From positions 72,751,367 through 72,815,366 of the forward strand of contig CM056580.1 in the NCBI GenBank assembly GCA_029721435.1: a stretch of DNA of 64,000 nt, written 5' to 3'. The translations under genes and the position numbers were made by a program. Of this stretch, positions 32,526 through 44,051 are shown in pieces. Each line of letters begins with the position of its first letter. The stretch's first letter is position 1. The notes under the pieces were generated by a model that saw nothing but the letters and a program-made list of their open reading frames with translations, was not told the origin of the DNA and made no database searches. The DNA is from Gymnothorax reevesii. Lineage: Eukaryota; Chordata; Actinopteri; Anguilliformes; Muraenidae.

Positions 32526-33729
32526 TATCAACGAGATCCTGAGGGGGCGGTCTCTTCTCTTCTTTCTTCGCTCTTCTTGTCCTGTCCCTTCTCTGTCAAC
32601 GTCTGACGCGTAAGTAAGTGGAAAAGTCACATGGCTCCTTGCTCTGCGGAGCGGGGGAACATTTGACTTCTCCCCGACCACGTGGAGCGACTTTAGCTCC
32701 ACGTGGTCATTCATCTTTTCCAGGTATGAAAATACTCTAAATCCTTCTAAATTATATGTAGTGGTAATTAGCTTATCATTGATTTGTTTGATTCAAGTTG
32801 TGCCTACCTGGTGAATTAAATTATTGTTAATCCTTTCTAGCTTGCGTGGTCTCTGTGCCTTTTAATCTTTTTTTAGTCTTTCTAGCCTCCCGTCTCGGCG
32901 AATACCTAGGGGGAAATATTCTCACTGAGGAACGACTGGCCAGCGGCCCGGTGTGGGAATTGGTTGGTTAAGTTGATTTCGGCAGCCAGGATCTACCAAT
33001 ATACGGATTCATAGCCCAAGTGTGGAGTGAATCTGGGTTCACTGTAATTCAAGCCATAAGATGCTGTTGCAGTGCTGGTTGACTTTCAACCTCTAATCAA
33101 ACCAACAAACCTTGGATTCGGACATGGTGATAATACCCGGGAACATTAATGTAGCGGCGGTGGTTGTCTGTTAGGAATTCAAGGTATAGTCACTTCATGT
33201 TAGTACTTTGAGTCTAAGTTACTGGTTATCACTGTTTCGAGATTCACGCAGGTGTTCCCTAAATTATCAATTCTAATTTGGAGTCAGATTTTTAACGAGG
33301 TTATAGCTAAATTTTGTATTGTACTTGTTCTATGGAGTCAGATTAATCGTAACCATTGCGCTTTCATGCCCCGTCCTCGGAGGCAAAATATTCATTATAT
33401 TGTGATTCACACCAGCCAGAAGAATGCTCTAATTACAGTTAGACTAAGAACACGTTAGGCCTTCAACCCGAGCAATATCCGCCGTTTGGAATTATCTTCT
33501 TGGGGTTTTACATATTCATTGAAATTGATTTATGTGTATCTGTCTTTACTACAACCAGTGCATTGTCTCACCACATCCCCCAAAAAATGTTGCTCTGCAT
33601 TGCGAAGCTGCACATCGACGCATCTCAGCCACAGGATACTAAAACTTTCGCTTATAACCTCCAACTTAGTTCTCTATTGTGTCAGCAATCCAGTTATTCT
33701 ATATAAATCAGTTAATAGAATTTTTTTTT
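32526..33729. other. Anonymous, possibly the non-coding leader of an LTR element
   Basis: No gag or pol motif is seen. TTGGAGTCAGATTTTTAACG at about 33279 and ATGGAGTCAGATTAATCGTA at about 33332 form a short direct duplication. Overlapping open frames at 33486-33752 lack motifs. Confidence 0.35.
32676..32708. other. Perfect 13-bp hairpin with two E-boxes
   Basis: GACCACGTGGAGC (32676-32688), a 7-nt loop GACTTTA, then GCTCCACGTGGTC (32696-32708). Each arm holds the palindromic E-box CACGTG. It lies about 150 bases after the LTR-like block. It could act as a structured RNA leader or as a bHLH binding pair; neither is shown. Confidence 0.85.
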
Positions 33730-33866
33730 TTTGTTCTCATTGCCACCAATAGTATTTTCCAATACATTTTCCTGAAAATTTCAAGAAATTTTTGAGAAGT
33801 TATATATTAGGACCCCTTTTAGGCAAAAGTAGAGGTGTATAACCATCACTACACGGTACTGTACAT
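33730..33866 (-). repeat. Dispersed terminal repeat family, copy 2
   Basis: Inverted relative to copies at 20785 and 60798: minus strand reads GTGATGGTTATACACC, AAAAGGGGTCCTAAT, then AAAATACTATTGGTGGCAAT. A run of T lies at its left end. Confidence 0.7.
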
Positions 33867-34318
33867 TCTGCTCAAACAGAATATCTGAATACAAGTCATC
33901 AATTTTGATTCCCTCTGCACAGTCATATCAGTCCACCCCAGCTATCTGTGATGCAGTAATGGAAATTTATCCTTAAATCCAACTGTAATTGTATCAAAGC
34001 TTCAGTACCTGGAAAATGATAATGAACACCACTACACACTTGGATGTAGTTTGTCCCATATATTCAATAGCTTTGGATGAAAGAGCCACAACGAGGACTA
34101 CTTCCTTCTGGCCAGTTTGTCCTTTTGTCTTAGTCTACTCTCCTTTGGTCCATTTTCAACCCTTTAAAATTTGACTTCTTTTATATCAGACAAGAAAGCT
34201 TACTTCTACATTCATACCTGACATGTTTCGATGGGAACTCCCATCTTCCTCAGAGGTGTCACATGATGGTATTGTAAAGTGTCTTATCAGCTGTTTTTAC
34301 AGAGGCGTGACCGTCCTG

Positions 34319-34871
34319 TCAAACCTGCCTCCTGCTGTCAGTTTGCCTCTTCCATGTGTAAGGCAGCATGTACGCCCCCTCGAACCTGTTCATTGTCCTT
34401 TGGGCTCGCTTCCAGATTTCTATCGCCTCCATAATCCGTTGTTGTCCATTTTTCTCAGTGCGGATAACTTTGGCCTTTTCCCACTCCATAATATGGTTTT
34501 CCCTCTTACAATGGTCCGTAATGGCTGATTTTAGGCTTTCTTGTAGTGCCTTGTCTTTTATTGATCTCGTCTGTCTCATCTGCGTTTCTTTTTCGCATTC
34601 TGTTTTGTGATCTTTTTTCCATGCTGAAGCATCTCCCTGTTTCTCCAATATCAGATTTGTCACAAGAGTGGCATGGTATTTCATATATGACATTACATTT
34701 ATTGTCTTTTGGATGCACTAATAGCTGTCTCAACGTGGTTTGTGGTCGGACCGCTGTGTTGATGTGGTATTTTTTCCTGACTTTTTGTACGCGTTCAGTG
34801 ATACCCCTGATGTACGGTAATGTGACTGCACCTCTGTTGTCTGTGCTGTTAGTGGTGTATTCTGAATTGAC
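34319..34871 (-). pseudogene. Penelope GIY-YIG endonuclease part
   Basis: Codons near 34820-34700 give VTLPYIRGITERVQKV, NTAVRPQTTLRQLLVHPKD and CNVIYEIPCHSCDKSDIGET, the linker and nuclease start. The GIY-YIG core is altered: the Tyr expected before IGETGR is Asp in SDIGETGR. A frameshift near 34640 separates it from the downstream AITDHCKRENHIMEWEKAKV segment and RTMNRFEGAYMLP. The nuclease would nick target DNA for reverse transcription; this copy is inactive. Confidence 0.85.
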
Positions 34872-35611
34872 TTACGGGCCTTTGAAAAGCGCGGAAGAGC
34901 CCTTGCGCGCCTCTACAAGCCTTATTTGTATTCTGACTCTGTACCTTTACGCGTGCTTTGCAGAGATACGCGCTAGCGGCACGCAGCTATGCAAATAAGG
35001 GCATTTCAGGGCGTTCCTGATTCAAATAGCCCTTACGCGCATTCTGACTTTGAGTTCGAATTTTACCGTATTGTGGGGACAAAGGGTGAATTCTAAATCA
35101 TGTTGATAATGTCTCGATAACAAGCGCATTTCAAATTTGCATTGCCAGAAACTGAGCTGTTTGTCAATTCTTCAACTTTATGTTAAAATACCAAATGTCA
35201 ACTCAGTTTTGCATAGATATTGAATCCCAGTTGAAATTAAGCGTGAGAAAAAATACAACCGGTATGCACTCATAAAGTGTCAGTAATGGAAATGGGAAAC
35301 TTCGTTTTTATTTTATTTTCACAAAAAACCAGTCAACTGCAAGGTAATAGAATGACATGAGCGAGCGCGCTCCTGAGGACGCTGGAAAGGCGCAATAAGC
35401 TTCAGACGGGGTGACGGAGGATTGTATGGCACGTAACGAGGCAGAATGTCAGGGCGGAGGAAGACGCAGGAGTCGGATGATGTGGGCCAGATGATTGACA
35501 ACAGGATGGAGGAATCATGACGACGGGACAACGGAATGAACACCTGGAGAAAAGAAACATATGCTATAAAGCACAGCACACACACAGAGCAGAACACACA
35601 GGCAGTACAGA

Positions 35612-36785
35612 TTGTCCGTAACTCTGACGATGCCAGCACACCATTTGCTCGTTTTCCTCAGAGAGTGGCAGAGGCGTAGAACGGTTCGTCCTGTACAGGG
35701 ACGGGAGAGAAGGGCGAGGATACCCCGGCCTCGCTTAGATGCCCTGGGTCTCACTGATCGGGAGTGCATCCAGTGCTTCAGATTTAACAGAGAAGCACTG
35801 CTGTATCTCTGTCAGCTGTTGTCCGAAGATCTGAAGAGCTCCATCCAACAGCCCACCGGACTTCCAGTGATGCAGAAAATAATAAGTGCACTAACTGTTC
35901 CAGCCAAGGGGTCATTTCAAAGAGTGTCCGAGGATGTTGTGGGTGTTTCGCAGGCGTCCGTGTCCCGTAGCCTGTCCCAGTTCCTGGCTGCAATGCTACG
36001 CCACACAGGTCACTTCATCACTTTCCCCAACACGCCAGACCAGCTAAGAAGCATCAAAGCTGCCTTTTATGAAATGGCTGGTTTCCCAAACGTAATCGGT
36101 GCGATACATTGCACACACATCCCTATAAGGGCCACAGCTGTGGATGTACACAACTATCACTACCAAAAGCGGCAGCACACGATGAATTAACAGGTAGTGT
36201 GTGATGCTGGAAATATGATAAGTTAGTGTGTGCTCCAAATTCCTCGGGTCAGCACAAGATTCTTTCGTTTTAAGGAATTTGGCGCTGCCTCATAAAATTT
36301 CAAATCTGCCAGGCACAAACCACTGGCTTTTAGGTAGGTGCACAGCATCTTTCGAATTCACCAATGTTGAATGAATTGTAGAAATGATAGTAGTCCCTTT
36401 TACATGGCCAGGAGATCGAGGCTATCCCCTACTGGCGTGGTTGATAACCCCTTTTCCCCACCCAGAAACACCAAGTCGGGAAAATGACAACGTAGCTCAG
36501 AGGGCCACCTGGAGTGTCATGGAACGCACTTTTGGAATTCTCAAGAGTCGTTTCAGGCGCTTCGATGCTTCTGGTGGCACAATGCTGCTCTCACCTGGCA
36601 AGGCATGCAATGTTTTCCTTCTGTGCTGCATGTTGCACAATATGGCAGTCCAGAGAAGGCTGCCTGTCCCAACAGAGGGGAGACAGGAGAGGAAGGAACT
36701 ACCAGTAGAGGAAGACCACCAGGAACAGGACCAAACTGCGGCACTGAGACTGCGTCAGTCACTAGCAGATATGCACTTCATGTAA
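35612..36785 (+). pseudogene. HARBI1-like Harbinger transposase, inactivated
   Basis: The first part (35612-36187, 192 codons) holds an N-terminal helix-turn-helix region (VSEDVVGVSQASVSRSLSQF) and the start of the DDE domain (FPNVIGAIHCTHIPI). The family has Asp where this copy has His166 (CAT at 36107-36109), so the first catalytic residue is lost by a single base change. A stop at 36188-36190 and frame changes follow. The last part resumes in another frame with GDRGYPLLAWLITPFPHPET (second Asp) and VMERTFGILKSRFRRFD (the Glu), then LLCCMLHNMA and the stop at 36783-36785. The protein would cut and paste the element at TTA sites. Confidence 0.9.
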
Positions 36786-37160
36786 CGTGAGTACTCCAAG
36801 TTCTGTCCTTAACACTACAGGATTTGGGGAGGTGTGGTTCAAAAATGTCCTCTTAACTTTAAAATATCAGCGCTGGCCAGCGTTTGTACCTTCAACCTGT
36901 TGAATTGCCATGTGGCGACATAGATATTTTGAAGTATACTAGCGTCACCATTTTACAAGCTAAATTTTCGAGGCAACATCACACTGCCATTCTCTTTTTT
37001 GAGAACTCCTGTTCTCGTGCGCGACTTAGGTCTGACCAAAGCAGGATAATCAGTCACGCGCGAGAAACAGAGTTCACAAAAAAAGTATTATTAATACTAA
37101 TAATAATAATAAAATAATAGCGATAAAAATTTATATTACTATTTTTATTATCATAATATA

Positions 37161-38477
37161 CAAAACCCAAAACCAGTGAAGTTGGCACGTTATGTAAATC
37201 GTAGATGAAAACAGAATACAGTGATTTGCAAATCCTTTTCAACTTATATTCAATTGAAAACACTGCTAAGACAAGATGTTTAATTTTCAATGGGAGACAG
37301 GTCTGGACTACAGGCAGGCCAGTCTAGTACCCGCACTCTTTTACTACGGAGCCATGCTGTTGTAACACGTGCAGAATGTGGCTTGGCATTGTCTTGCTGA
37401 AATAAGCAGGGGCGTCCATGAAAAAGACGTTGCTTGGATGGCAACATATGTTGCTCCAAAACCTGTATCTACCTTTCAGCATTAATGGTGCCTTCACATA
37501 TGTGTAAGTTGCCCATGCCTTGGGCACTAATACACCCCCATACCATCACAGATGCTGGCTTTTGAACTTTGCGCCTATAACAGTCCGGATGGTTCTTTTC
37601 CTCTCTGGTCCGGAGGACACGACGTCCAGTTTCCAAAAACAATTTGAAATGTGGACTCGTCAGACCACAGAACACTTTTCCACTTTGCATCAGTCCATCT
37701 TAGATGAGCTTGGGCCCAGCAAAGCCGGCGGCGTTTCTGGGTGCTGTTGATAAATGGCTTTCACTTTGCATTGTAGAGTTTTAACTTGCACTTGCAGATG
37801 TAGCGACGAACTGTAGTTACTGACAGTGGTTTTCTGAAGTGTTCCTGAGCCCATGTGGTGATGTCCTTTACACACTGATGTCGGTTTTTGATGCAGTGCC
37901 GCCTGAGGGATCGAAGGTCACAGGCATTCAATGTTGGTTTTCGGCCTTGTCGCTTACGTGCAGAGATTTCTCCAGATTCTATAAACCTTTTGACGATACA
38001 ACGGACCGTAGATGATGAAATCCCTAAAGTTCTTGCTCGTTGAGGAATGTTGTTTTTAAACTGTTTGACAATCAGCTCACACATTTGTTCACTAAGTGGT
38101 GACCCTCGCCCCATCCTTGTTTATGAATGACTGAGCATTTCAGGGAAGCTGCTTTTATACCCAATCATGGCACCCACCTGTTCCCAATTAGCCCGTTCAC
38201 CAGTGGGATGTTTCAAATAAGTGTTTGATGAGCATTCCTCAACTCTCTCAGTCTTTTTTGCCACTTGTGCCAGCTTTTTTGAAACACGTTGCAGGCATCA
38301 AATTCCAAATGAGCTAATATTTGCAAAAAATTACAAAGTTTACCTGTTCGAACATTAAGTAACTTGTCTTTGCCGTGTATTCAATTGAATATAGGTTGAA
38401 AAGGATTTGCAAATCATTGTATTCTGTTTTTATTTAAGATTTACACAACGTGCCAACTTCACTGGTTTTGGGTTTTG
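37161..38477 (-). mobile_element. Tc1-like element, TA flanked, nested in Harbinger
   Basis: Left end CAAAACCCAAAACCAGTGAA and the inverse of the right end are the same over the first 29 bases, and the inverted repeats extend to about 100 bp (GATTTGCAAATCCTTTTCAA in both). TA flanks each side (37159-37160, 38478-38479). The transposase lies on the minus strand and lacks its C-terminus, because the left part of the element is deleted between the transposase and the terminal repeat. Confidence 0.93.
37330..38114 (-). pseudogene. Tc1-like transposase, frameshifted
   Basis: Starts MGRGSPLSEQMCELIVKQF at 38114 and reads the paired helix-turn-helix (ISSSTVRCIVKRFIESGEIS; EHFRKPLSVTTVRRYICK) to a stop near 37761. 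A second frame carries KPASVMVWGCISAQGMG (37690-37469). Traces of the region around the third catalytic residue persist near 37340-37290. It has at least two frame changes and several stops. Confidence 0.9.
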
Positions 38478-39403
38478 TAAATGAATCGCAATGCACTGCC
38501 CAATTCTACACCTACACAAACACTATATCAAGGCCACGTCTATGAGCAGTTGTTCAGAACGCTGTAAATAAACTCCGGGTTAAAAATCCTTTGTCCATTA
38601 GGTTCTCATGGGATGCGCGTCGTTTTTCTGGCGAAATTTGCATTTCTAACCCACCGACAGAAGTCCACCCATTTTTCTGGCTTGCGCGCTGTGGGCGTGG
38701 CCGACTAAGCCAAGTCAGAATACGAATAACTTTTTTTGCGTAAGGAAATGTGCCAAAGAGGCGCTGCACGCTTCAAAGTCAGAGTACGGCCCTTAGTGCG
38801 TTTCTTTTTGCGGCCCTGTGTGTTATCTTTGACCTGTTGCATTCCTTTTTCTATGGCCCATTTCGGATACTGGCAATTATTTAGTACCTCCTGTATGAGT
38901 TTCTCCTCCTGCCTTTTGTCCTCTTGTTTGGTGACTATGTTGGCGCGTTCGTATAGGGTTCTAACCACTGACAATTTGGGTGTAGTGGGGTGTTCTGATG
39001 TCCATAATAGATATTGATCTGTCTGCATAGGTTTCCTGTGGATTTTTATCTTTATGGCCCCATCTTCTGTGTGATGTATTTTTATGTCTAGGAAAGCTAT
39101 GGATTTCTCTGATTCTTCCTCGTGTGTGACTTTTATCTTTCCAGTATTGTCTATGATGTTCAAGTGATCCTTGAGCCCCTGTGTGAATTTTAATTCTAAA
39201 ATTAGAGACATAATGAATCTCATCCAACCATTTTCAACCCTGTTGAACACTGCACAGAAACCAGGACGGGCGCCAGGGAATGGGAGAATGATTCCAAGGG
39301 TCCCTGACTGACACAAGAACATCATGTTATTCATTTTTCTTCGTGAGTCTATCAAGGCCACATAGCAGATATTACAGAACTTGTTTATTTTTCGATTCTT
39401 CAA

Positions 39404-40049
39404 ATGGAATTTATTCTAGTCAGGAGTACAGCTCAATTATCAAAGCCCAATTACTCTTATTTCAATCAATGAACTGCATTATTGCAGTCTGCTTAACCAC
39501 ATTTTTACAACATTAAAAGACAGTCATTGCTGAAAATCTGCAGGAAATACCCTGATACTTTCTCAACCAGAGTGGACAAATGGAATAATTGTTGTCCAAC
39601 ACAGCGTCTGGAAGTGCTTGTTCACAAGGTTCAAGGTTTGAGGAGAATAAATGAATTGGCTTGCAATTATTGATGACAATGACTATGTATTTTGTGGCTT
39701 TTGTCAATGAAAGGCCGTTTCTCCAGCATAATTATATCGGAACAGTGGGTATTTGCTATTCATGAACAATGCTGACATTGATTGAAATAGATTCATGAAA
39801 TTATAAAATTGCCTTTGGAAATAAATGGGGCTGAAGATGGACTAATGCAGCAAATAACTGTGAAGCTCCATCAGCCGGTGGTTTTTCTGGCCAGGGTTTT
39901 TGGTTGACTTAAATGAGCAGTGATCTCTGCCTTTGTGATCTCAGGGACTGTCTGAGTCATGCTTACTCTGATTGTTCCAGAGCACCACTGGAGCAGAGTC
40001 AATGCCAAACTCTAACGCATGTCATCCTGCAATAAATGGGTAAATCTGA
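39404..40049. other. Anonymous sequence
   Basis: No gene, RNA or repeat is recognised in this unique-looking stretch. Confidence 0.4.
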
Positions 40050-41655
40050 AATAAGTGTCCTTAATGAATAATATTAAACACTCGTAAAAACATAGTGCAG
40101 TTTTTAAATGATGATTGTATTTACTGAGGGAAAAAAGCTATCCAAACCAACATCGCCTTACATGATAAAATTTATTGCCCCCTTCGAGACTAAATCAACC
40201 ATTTTAACTAGTTTAGTCTGTCATTGAGTTTAATTTCTCTTGACTCATCCAGGCATGATTACTCCCAGCCCTACTGAATCTAAACATCAGTTAAATTAAA
40301 CTGGCAAATTTTTTTTTTTTTACTTTTATTTAACCAGGAAAAAACAGACTGATTGAGATTAAAAATCTCTTTTCCAAAAGTGTCCGGGCCAAGACGACAC
40401 ATCGTCACATCTGTGTAGAGAAATTAATTATGTTTATATTTGGAAACAACCTGCTTTTATCCACTTATTTATTCATTCATTTATTTAGTCTATTTATTTT
40501 TAATAATAAGAACAACAGCATGACGTCCGCATGGCTGCATATGGTTTATTACTCATTTTGACAGCTGCACTCGTTCCTGCATGTTCTTCGCTGTTTTCAG
40601 ATTTGCGTACACCTGGTCAGAGCTGGCGTGAGATTTTTGCGGACCATTCGCTCACGTTCAGATTGATAAATACTGATTCTTGCGGGAGATTTAGTTTACA
40701 CCCATTTTTTTGGTGTACGCAAGTTTGATAAATGAGGGCCATTGAGAGCCATTATCTTCAAATAGAGAACACTTGGAATTGTGGTTAACCTCCCCAAGTA
40801 TGGCCGGCCAACCAAAATTCCTCCAAGAGTACATTGACAACTCATCCAGAAGGTCAAAAAAAACTCTGGCTAAAATCTAAAAAACTGTAGGCCTCACTTG
40901 CCTTAGTTATAGTCAGTGTAAATGATTGCACTATAAGAAAGAGACCAGGCTAAAATGGTATCCCTCGGAAAGCTGCAGGGATAAACCACTGCTGATCAAA
41001 AAGAACACAATGGCTTGTCTCTCATTTACCCAAAACACATTGATAATCCCAAAGACTTTCGGAGTAATAATGTAGGGACTGATGAGTCAAAAGTGGAACT
41101 TTTTGGGACATGCATGCTGTTAATTGTGGCATAAATTTAATGCAGCATTCTACAGTAAGAACATCATGCCAGCAGTCAAACACAGTGGTGGCATTGTGAT
41201 GGCCTGGAGCTGCTTTGCTGCTTCAGGACCAGAGTGACTTGCCTTAATAGATTGAACCATTAATGCTGCTCCCTACCAAAAAATCCTAATGCAGAATGTA
41301 TGCCCATCAGTGTTTGACCTAAAGCTGACGCGAAGTTTGGTCATGCAGCAGGACAATGATCCAAAGCACAAAAGCAAGTCCCCCCCTGAATGGCTAAAAA
41401 GAAACAAAATGATGATTTTAGAGTGGTCTAATCATTCCTGACTTAATCTGATTGAGATGCAGTGACATGACCTTAAACAGTCAATACATGCTTGGAACCT
41501 TTTGTCGAACCTTCTAGGTGGCTGAATTTTAATAATTCTGCAGAGCAGAATGGGCCTAAATTCATCCAGTAATGTAAAAGATTCTAAGCCAGTTATTGCA
41601 AAGGTTTTATTGCAATTATTGCCCTCAAAGGTGGACAGTTATTAGGTGGGGGCTG
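40050..41655 (+). mobile_element. Tc1-like element, decayed, with an insertion
   Basis: The leader (GCAGTTTTTAAATGATGATT, GAAAAAAGCTATCCAAAC) matches the Tc1 family seen at 2150-2604 and 18176-18602. The transposase body resumes at about 40745 and runs to about 41655: ACCTCCCCAAGTATGGCCGG, GATGAGTCAAAAGTGGAACT (first catalytic Asp region), GCAGCAGGACAATGATCCAA (second) and CTGACTTAATCTGATTGAGA (third). More than a dozen stops break every frame. The outermost terminal repeats are lost on both sides, and 40310-40740 is foreign. Confidence 0.88.
40310..40740. repeat. Insertion inside the Tc1 element
   Basis: Starts with a T run and TTTATTTAACCAGGAAAAAA...GATTGAGATTAAAAATCTCT, a phrase common to many fish repeats. 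The right part has an 11-bp inverted pair TTGCGTACACC (about 40602) and GGTGTACGCAA (about 40712), and ends near GATAAATGAGGGCC. Family not assigned. Confidence 0.5.
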
Positions 41656-42076
41656 GTGAGAAAAATGGGCACCCGTAGCCAACCTTCACGCCAGGATGGT
41701 CGCATCAAGGAAATTTTGCAAAGGCAGCGAGCAGAATGACAAACAAAACAGCATAGAGTCCCATGCAAAAAAATTGAAAAAAGGTGAAGATTTATTCACA
41801 GTGCTCAAATGGGTGGGTCACCATTCACATACATCACCAATGCGGAAGATGCAAATTAGCAATATGCTAACTCTGGTATATTTACATGTTCATTAATATA
41901 CATTGTCCCTTTCAAATAAATAAATAAAAATGAAGATTTTTAGAGAAAGAAAGCAAAACTGAACTTAGTTCTTTACATGGACAATTCTCCTCCAGAATAA
42001 AAAAATTGGTTTGAATTACAAAATAATTATGCTGGAGAAACAGCCTTTCATTGACAAAGGCAGCAAAATACAAGTC
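41656..42076. other. Anonymous sequence
   Basis: No gene is recognised. GTTCTTTACATGGACA near 41970 recurs inverted as TGTCCATGTAAAGAAC near 43168, on the other side of the LTR-like block. Confidence 0.4.
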
Positions 42077-43064
42077 TGTTATGATTCTGCCTCATGTGAG
42101 CTGTCTTGGCGCTTATTTGTGCTTGTGCTTTACTTAAGTTTAATTTTTCAGCTTTCTTTTCGGCCATCTGATGATCCACTCCCTCTCTGCCAAACTCCAG
42201 TGATGTCGCGTGACAGCCTTCAGCATGCCTTGTCCAATCACGTTTCCTCTTTCGGTTTCAGCTCTGGTATTTCATTCATTGCTTCAACCTGTGTTTAATT
42301 CTGGGTCTTGCGAAACTCTGAGTGAATGCGTTCTCTGATAGGATAATTACAAACCTATACTAACCAGCACTTATTTGAGGGTGATTGTAAATATTTTGTC
42401 AGGTAGTATTAAACGTAATTAATTAATTAGCGAGCCGTGTGTTCCTAGCTTTAGTATTTCTGCCAAAGCTTTCCCTGATTAACTGCGTTTTAAAGCTGTG
42501 CTTTCCTTTGTTTCTCTCCTGGTGGTTTTTACTCGTCACGTTTAGATTACCTTAATCTCAACTGTCTAGTTTGATTGACGGTCTCCGCATCTTGTCTCGA
42601 GTCATTATTGTTAACTCGGTTCTCCTGTAATTGTTTATTAATCCCATGTGTTTCTGTATCCAGTCGAGATTGCATTCCTAGTCCCTGCCTCCTCTTGTGA
42701 CTATTTATGTGGCAGAGATGGGGCGGGCTTTCAGACGGAACCTTGTTTAGACTCAGATCTGCATGGTGAAATCTCAGCTCCTTGTGCCTTCCGAGTCTTG
42801 TATTTTGCTGTACCCAGGTCTTGTCTGCCTCTTGTTTATGTCTCCCAGCGTGTCTGTCAGTCTAGTTAGGTCCAGTTTTTGTTTTTCTAGTTTAGCCACT
42901 CTCGGAGTGTGTACTTCTGTTTCCCCCTGCCTTGGGCAGTGTATCTTAGTTTTCCCTTCTGTTCAGTACATGTGTACGGTGTTGTCTGCCAACTGTCTCC
43001 TAGTGTTTTTGTGTTCAATAAACACTACTGGATCCTGCATCTGGTGTTCCCTGACCTCTTCTTA
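42077..43064 (+). repeat. LTR-like block, about 1 kb
   Basis: Starts TGTTATGATTCTGCC and contains late AATAAACA (about 43017) and GCATCTGGTGTTCCCTG, shared with 31500-32525. AAGTC occurs on both sides (42072-42076, 43065-43069), a possible 5-bp target duplication, although the 3' end reads TTA and not CA. No internal pol region flanks it, so it would be a solo LTR. T/C-rich open frames (42648-43065) are incidental. Confidence 0.5.
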
Positions 43065-43921
43065 AAGTCATAGTCATCAATAATTGCAAGCCTATTCATT
43101 TATTCTCTTCAAACCTTGTAAACAAGCCCTTCCGGACGCTGTTTGCGCCAGCTTGCGGCAAGAACTGTCCATGTAAAGAACTAACAATTCTCCTCCAGCC
43201 TTGCAGCAAGCTGGCGCAAGCACACAGCACCTCAGTGCACCCACACCTAAAAAGAGAGAACTTGAGACCAGAAGAACACCCTGGTTAAATAAACTAATCT
43301 TATGCGGTATGTGACAAGAAGGAAACTGTTCCCCTCCCATTTCAACCAAATTATTAAATATAATTACAGTATTGACCTTTATGATGCTATCACACAGTAT
43401 TTTCTAATCTTTGCCGAACCCTCTCAGTTACATCACACTAACTTTATAGCACATTATTTTCTCATTTACATCACTGTTCTTCCCAACACAACGATCAAAG
43501 CAGTTACCACGCCCCAGGCCTGGCGAAAACACTACCCCATTCTGTGAGACTGGTTTCTTGGGGGAACCTGGAGGAAGTGTATGAATTTTATGCATCTTGC
43601 ACTTTCCTCATCTGAGTTGAAACCAGTGTTTTATCTATTCTGCACTGATCCAGTTTGACTCAGTCCACTCCTAACCTAACAGGAGATTAGCAGTGTTATT
43701 CCTGTTCTGCCCAAAATCAAGTAAATTTCACTGTAGATATTGTCTTGTAATACAAATATTTGTTTGCTTTGAATAAAATCTGGTTTCAATAAATATTTCA
43801 TGGTAGAAGTTTGGATTTATGTTTTTTAATTCAATCTTCATCTTATGCAATTCATCCGGTCACTCATTCATCTAATTTTATTAAGATGCAAGACACACGT
43901 TGATTTCTCGAAAAGAACATC
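43065..43921. other. Anonymous sequence
   Basis: GCGCCAGCTTGCGGCAAGAA (43145) and GCAGCAAGCTGGCGCAAGC (43203) are near-inverted copies. No gene is recognised. Confidence 0.4.
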
Positions 43922-44051
43922 TACGACCCCAATTCCAAGATAGTTGGGATAACGTGTCAATTGTGAATTAAATCAAAATACAATGACTTTCAGATCACAA
44001 GGCAATATGTTATTTACATTAGAACATAGATAACATTTCAAATGTTGAAAC

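Larger units (their letters stand above)
34875..38792 (+). mobile_element. PIF-Harbinger element with TTA target duplication
   Basis: TTA flanks both ends (34872-34874 and 38793-38795), the usual Harbinger target. The right end inverted reads GGGCCGTACTCTGACTTTGA; the left end reads CGGGCCTTTGAAAAGCGCGG and appears to lack about ten bases after GGGCC. Subterminal TTCTGACT words repeat at both ends. It carries a HARBI1-like transposase at 35612-36785 and has been invaded by a Tc1 at 37161-38477. The second Myb/SANT-like gene typical of Harbinger elements is not seen. It interrupts the Penelope element. Confidence 0.85.
34130..39403 (-). mobile_element. Penelope-like retroelement, 5'-truncated and split
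   Basis: Minus-strand RT-domain codons at 38796-39403 continue, across a 3.9-kb Harbinger insertion, into linker and GIY-YIG endonuclease codons at 34319-34871. RT followed by GIY-YIG nuclease is diagnostic of Penelope-like elements. The upstream RT core is missing, as is usual for 5'-truncated copies. The 3' end is not sharply defined; sequence near 34230 (CATCGAAACATGTCAGG, minus) looks like the usual end of the coding region. Confidence 0.85.

Noticed and set aside
34546..34998. 150-codon plus-strand open frame
   Set aside because: It is the antisense shadow of the Penelope endonuclease codons and runs into the Harbinger end.
38736..39017. 93-codon plus-strand frame
   Set aside because: Antisense of the Penelope RT codons.
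40602..40725. Helitron 3' hairpin
   Set aside because: The inverted pair is over 100 bases apart and no CTRR end follows; a Helitron is not supported.
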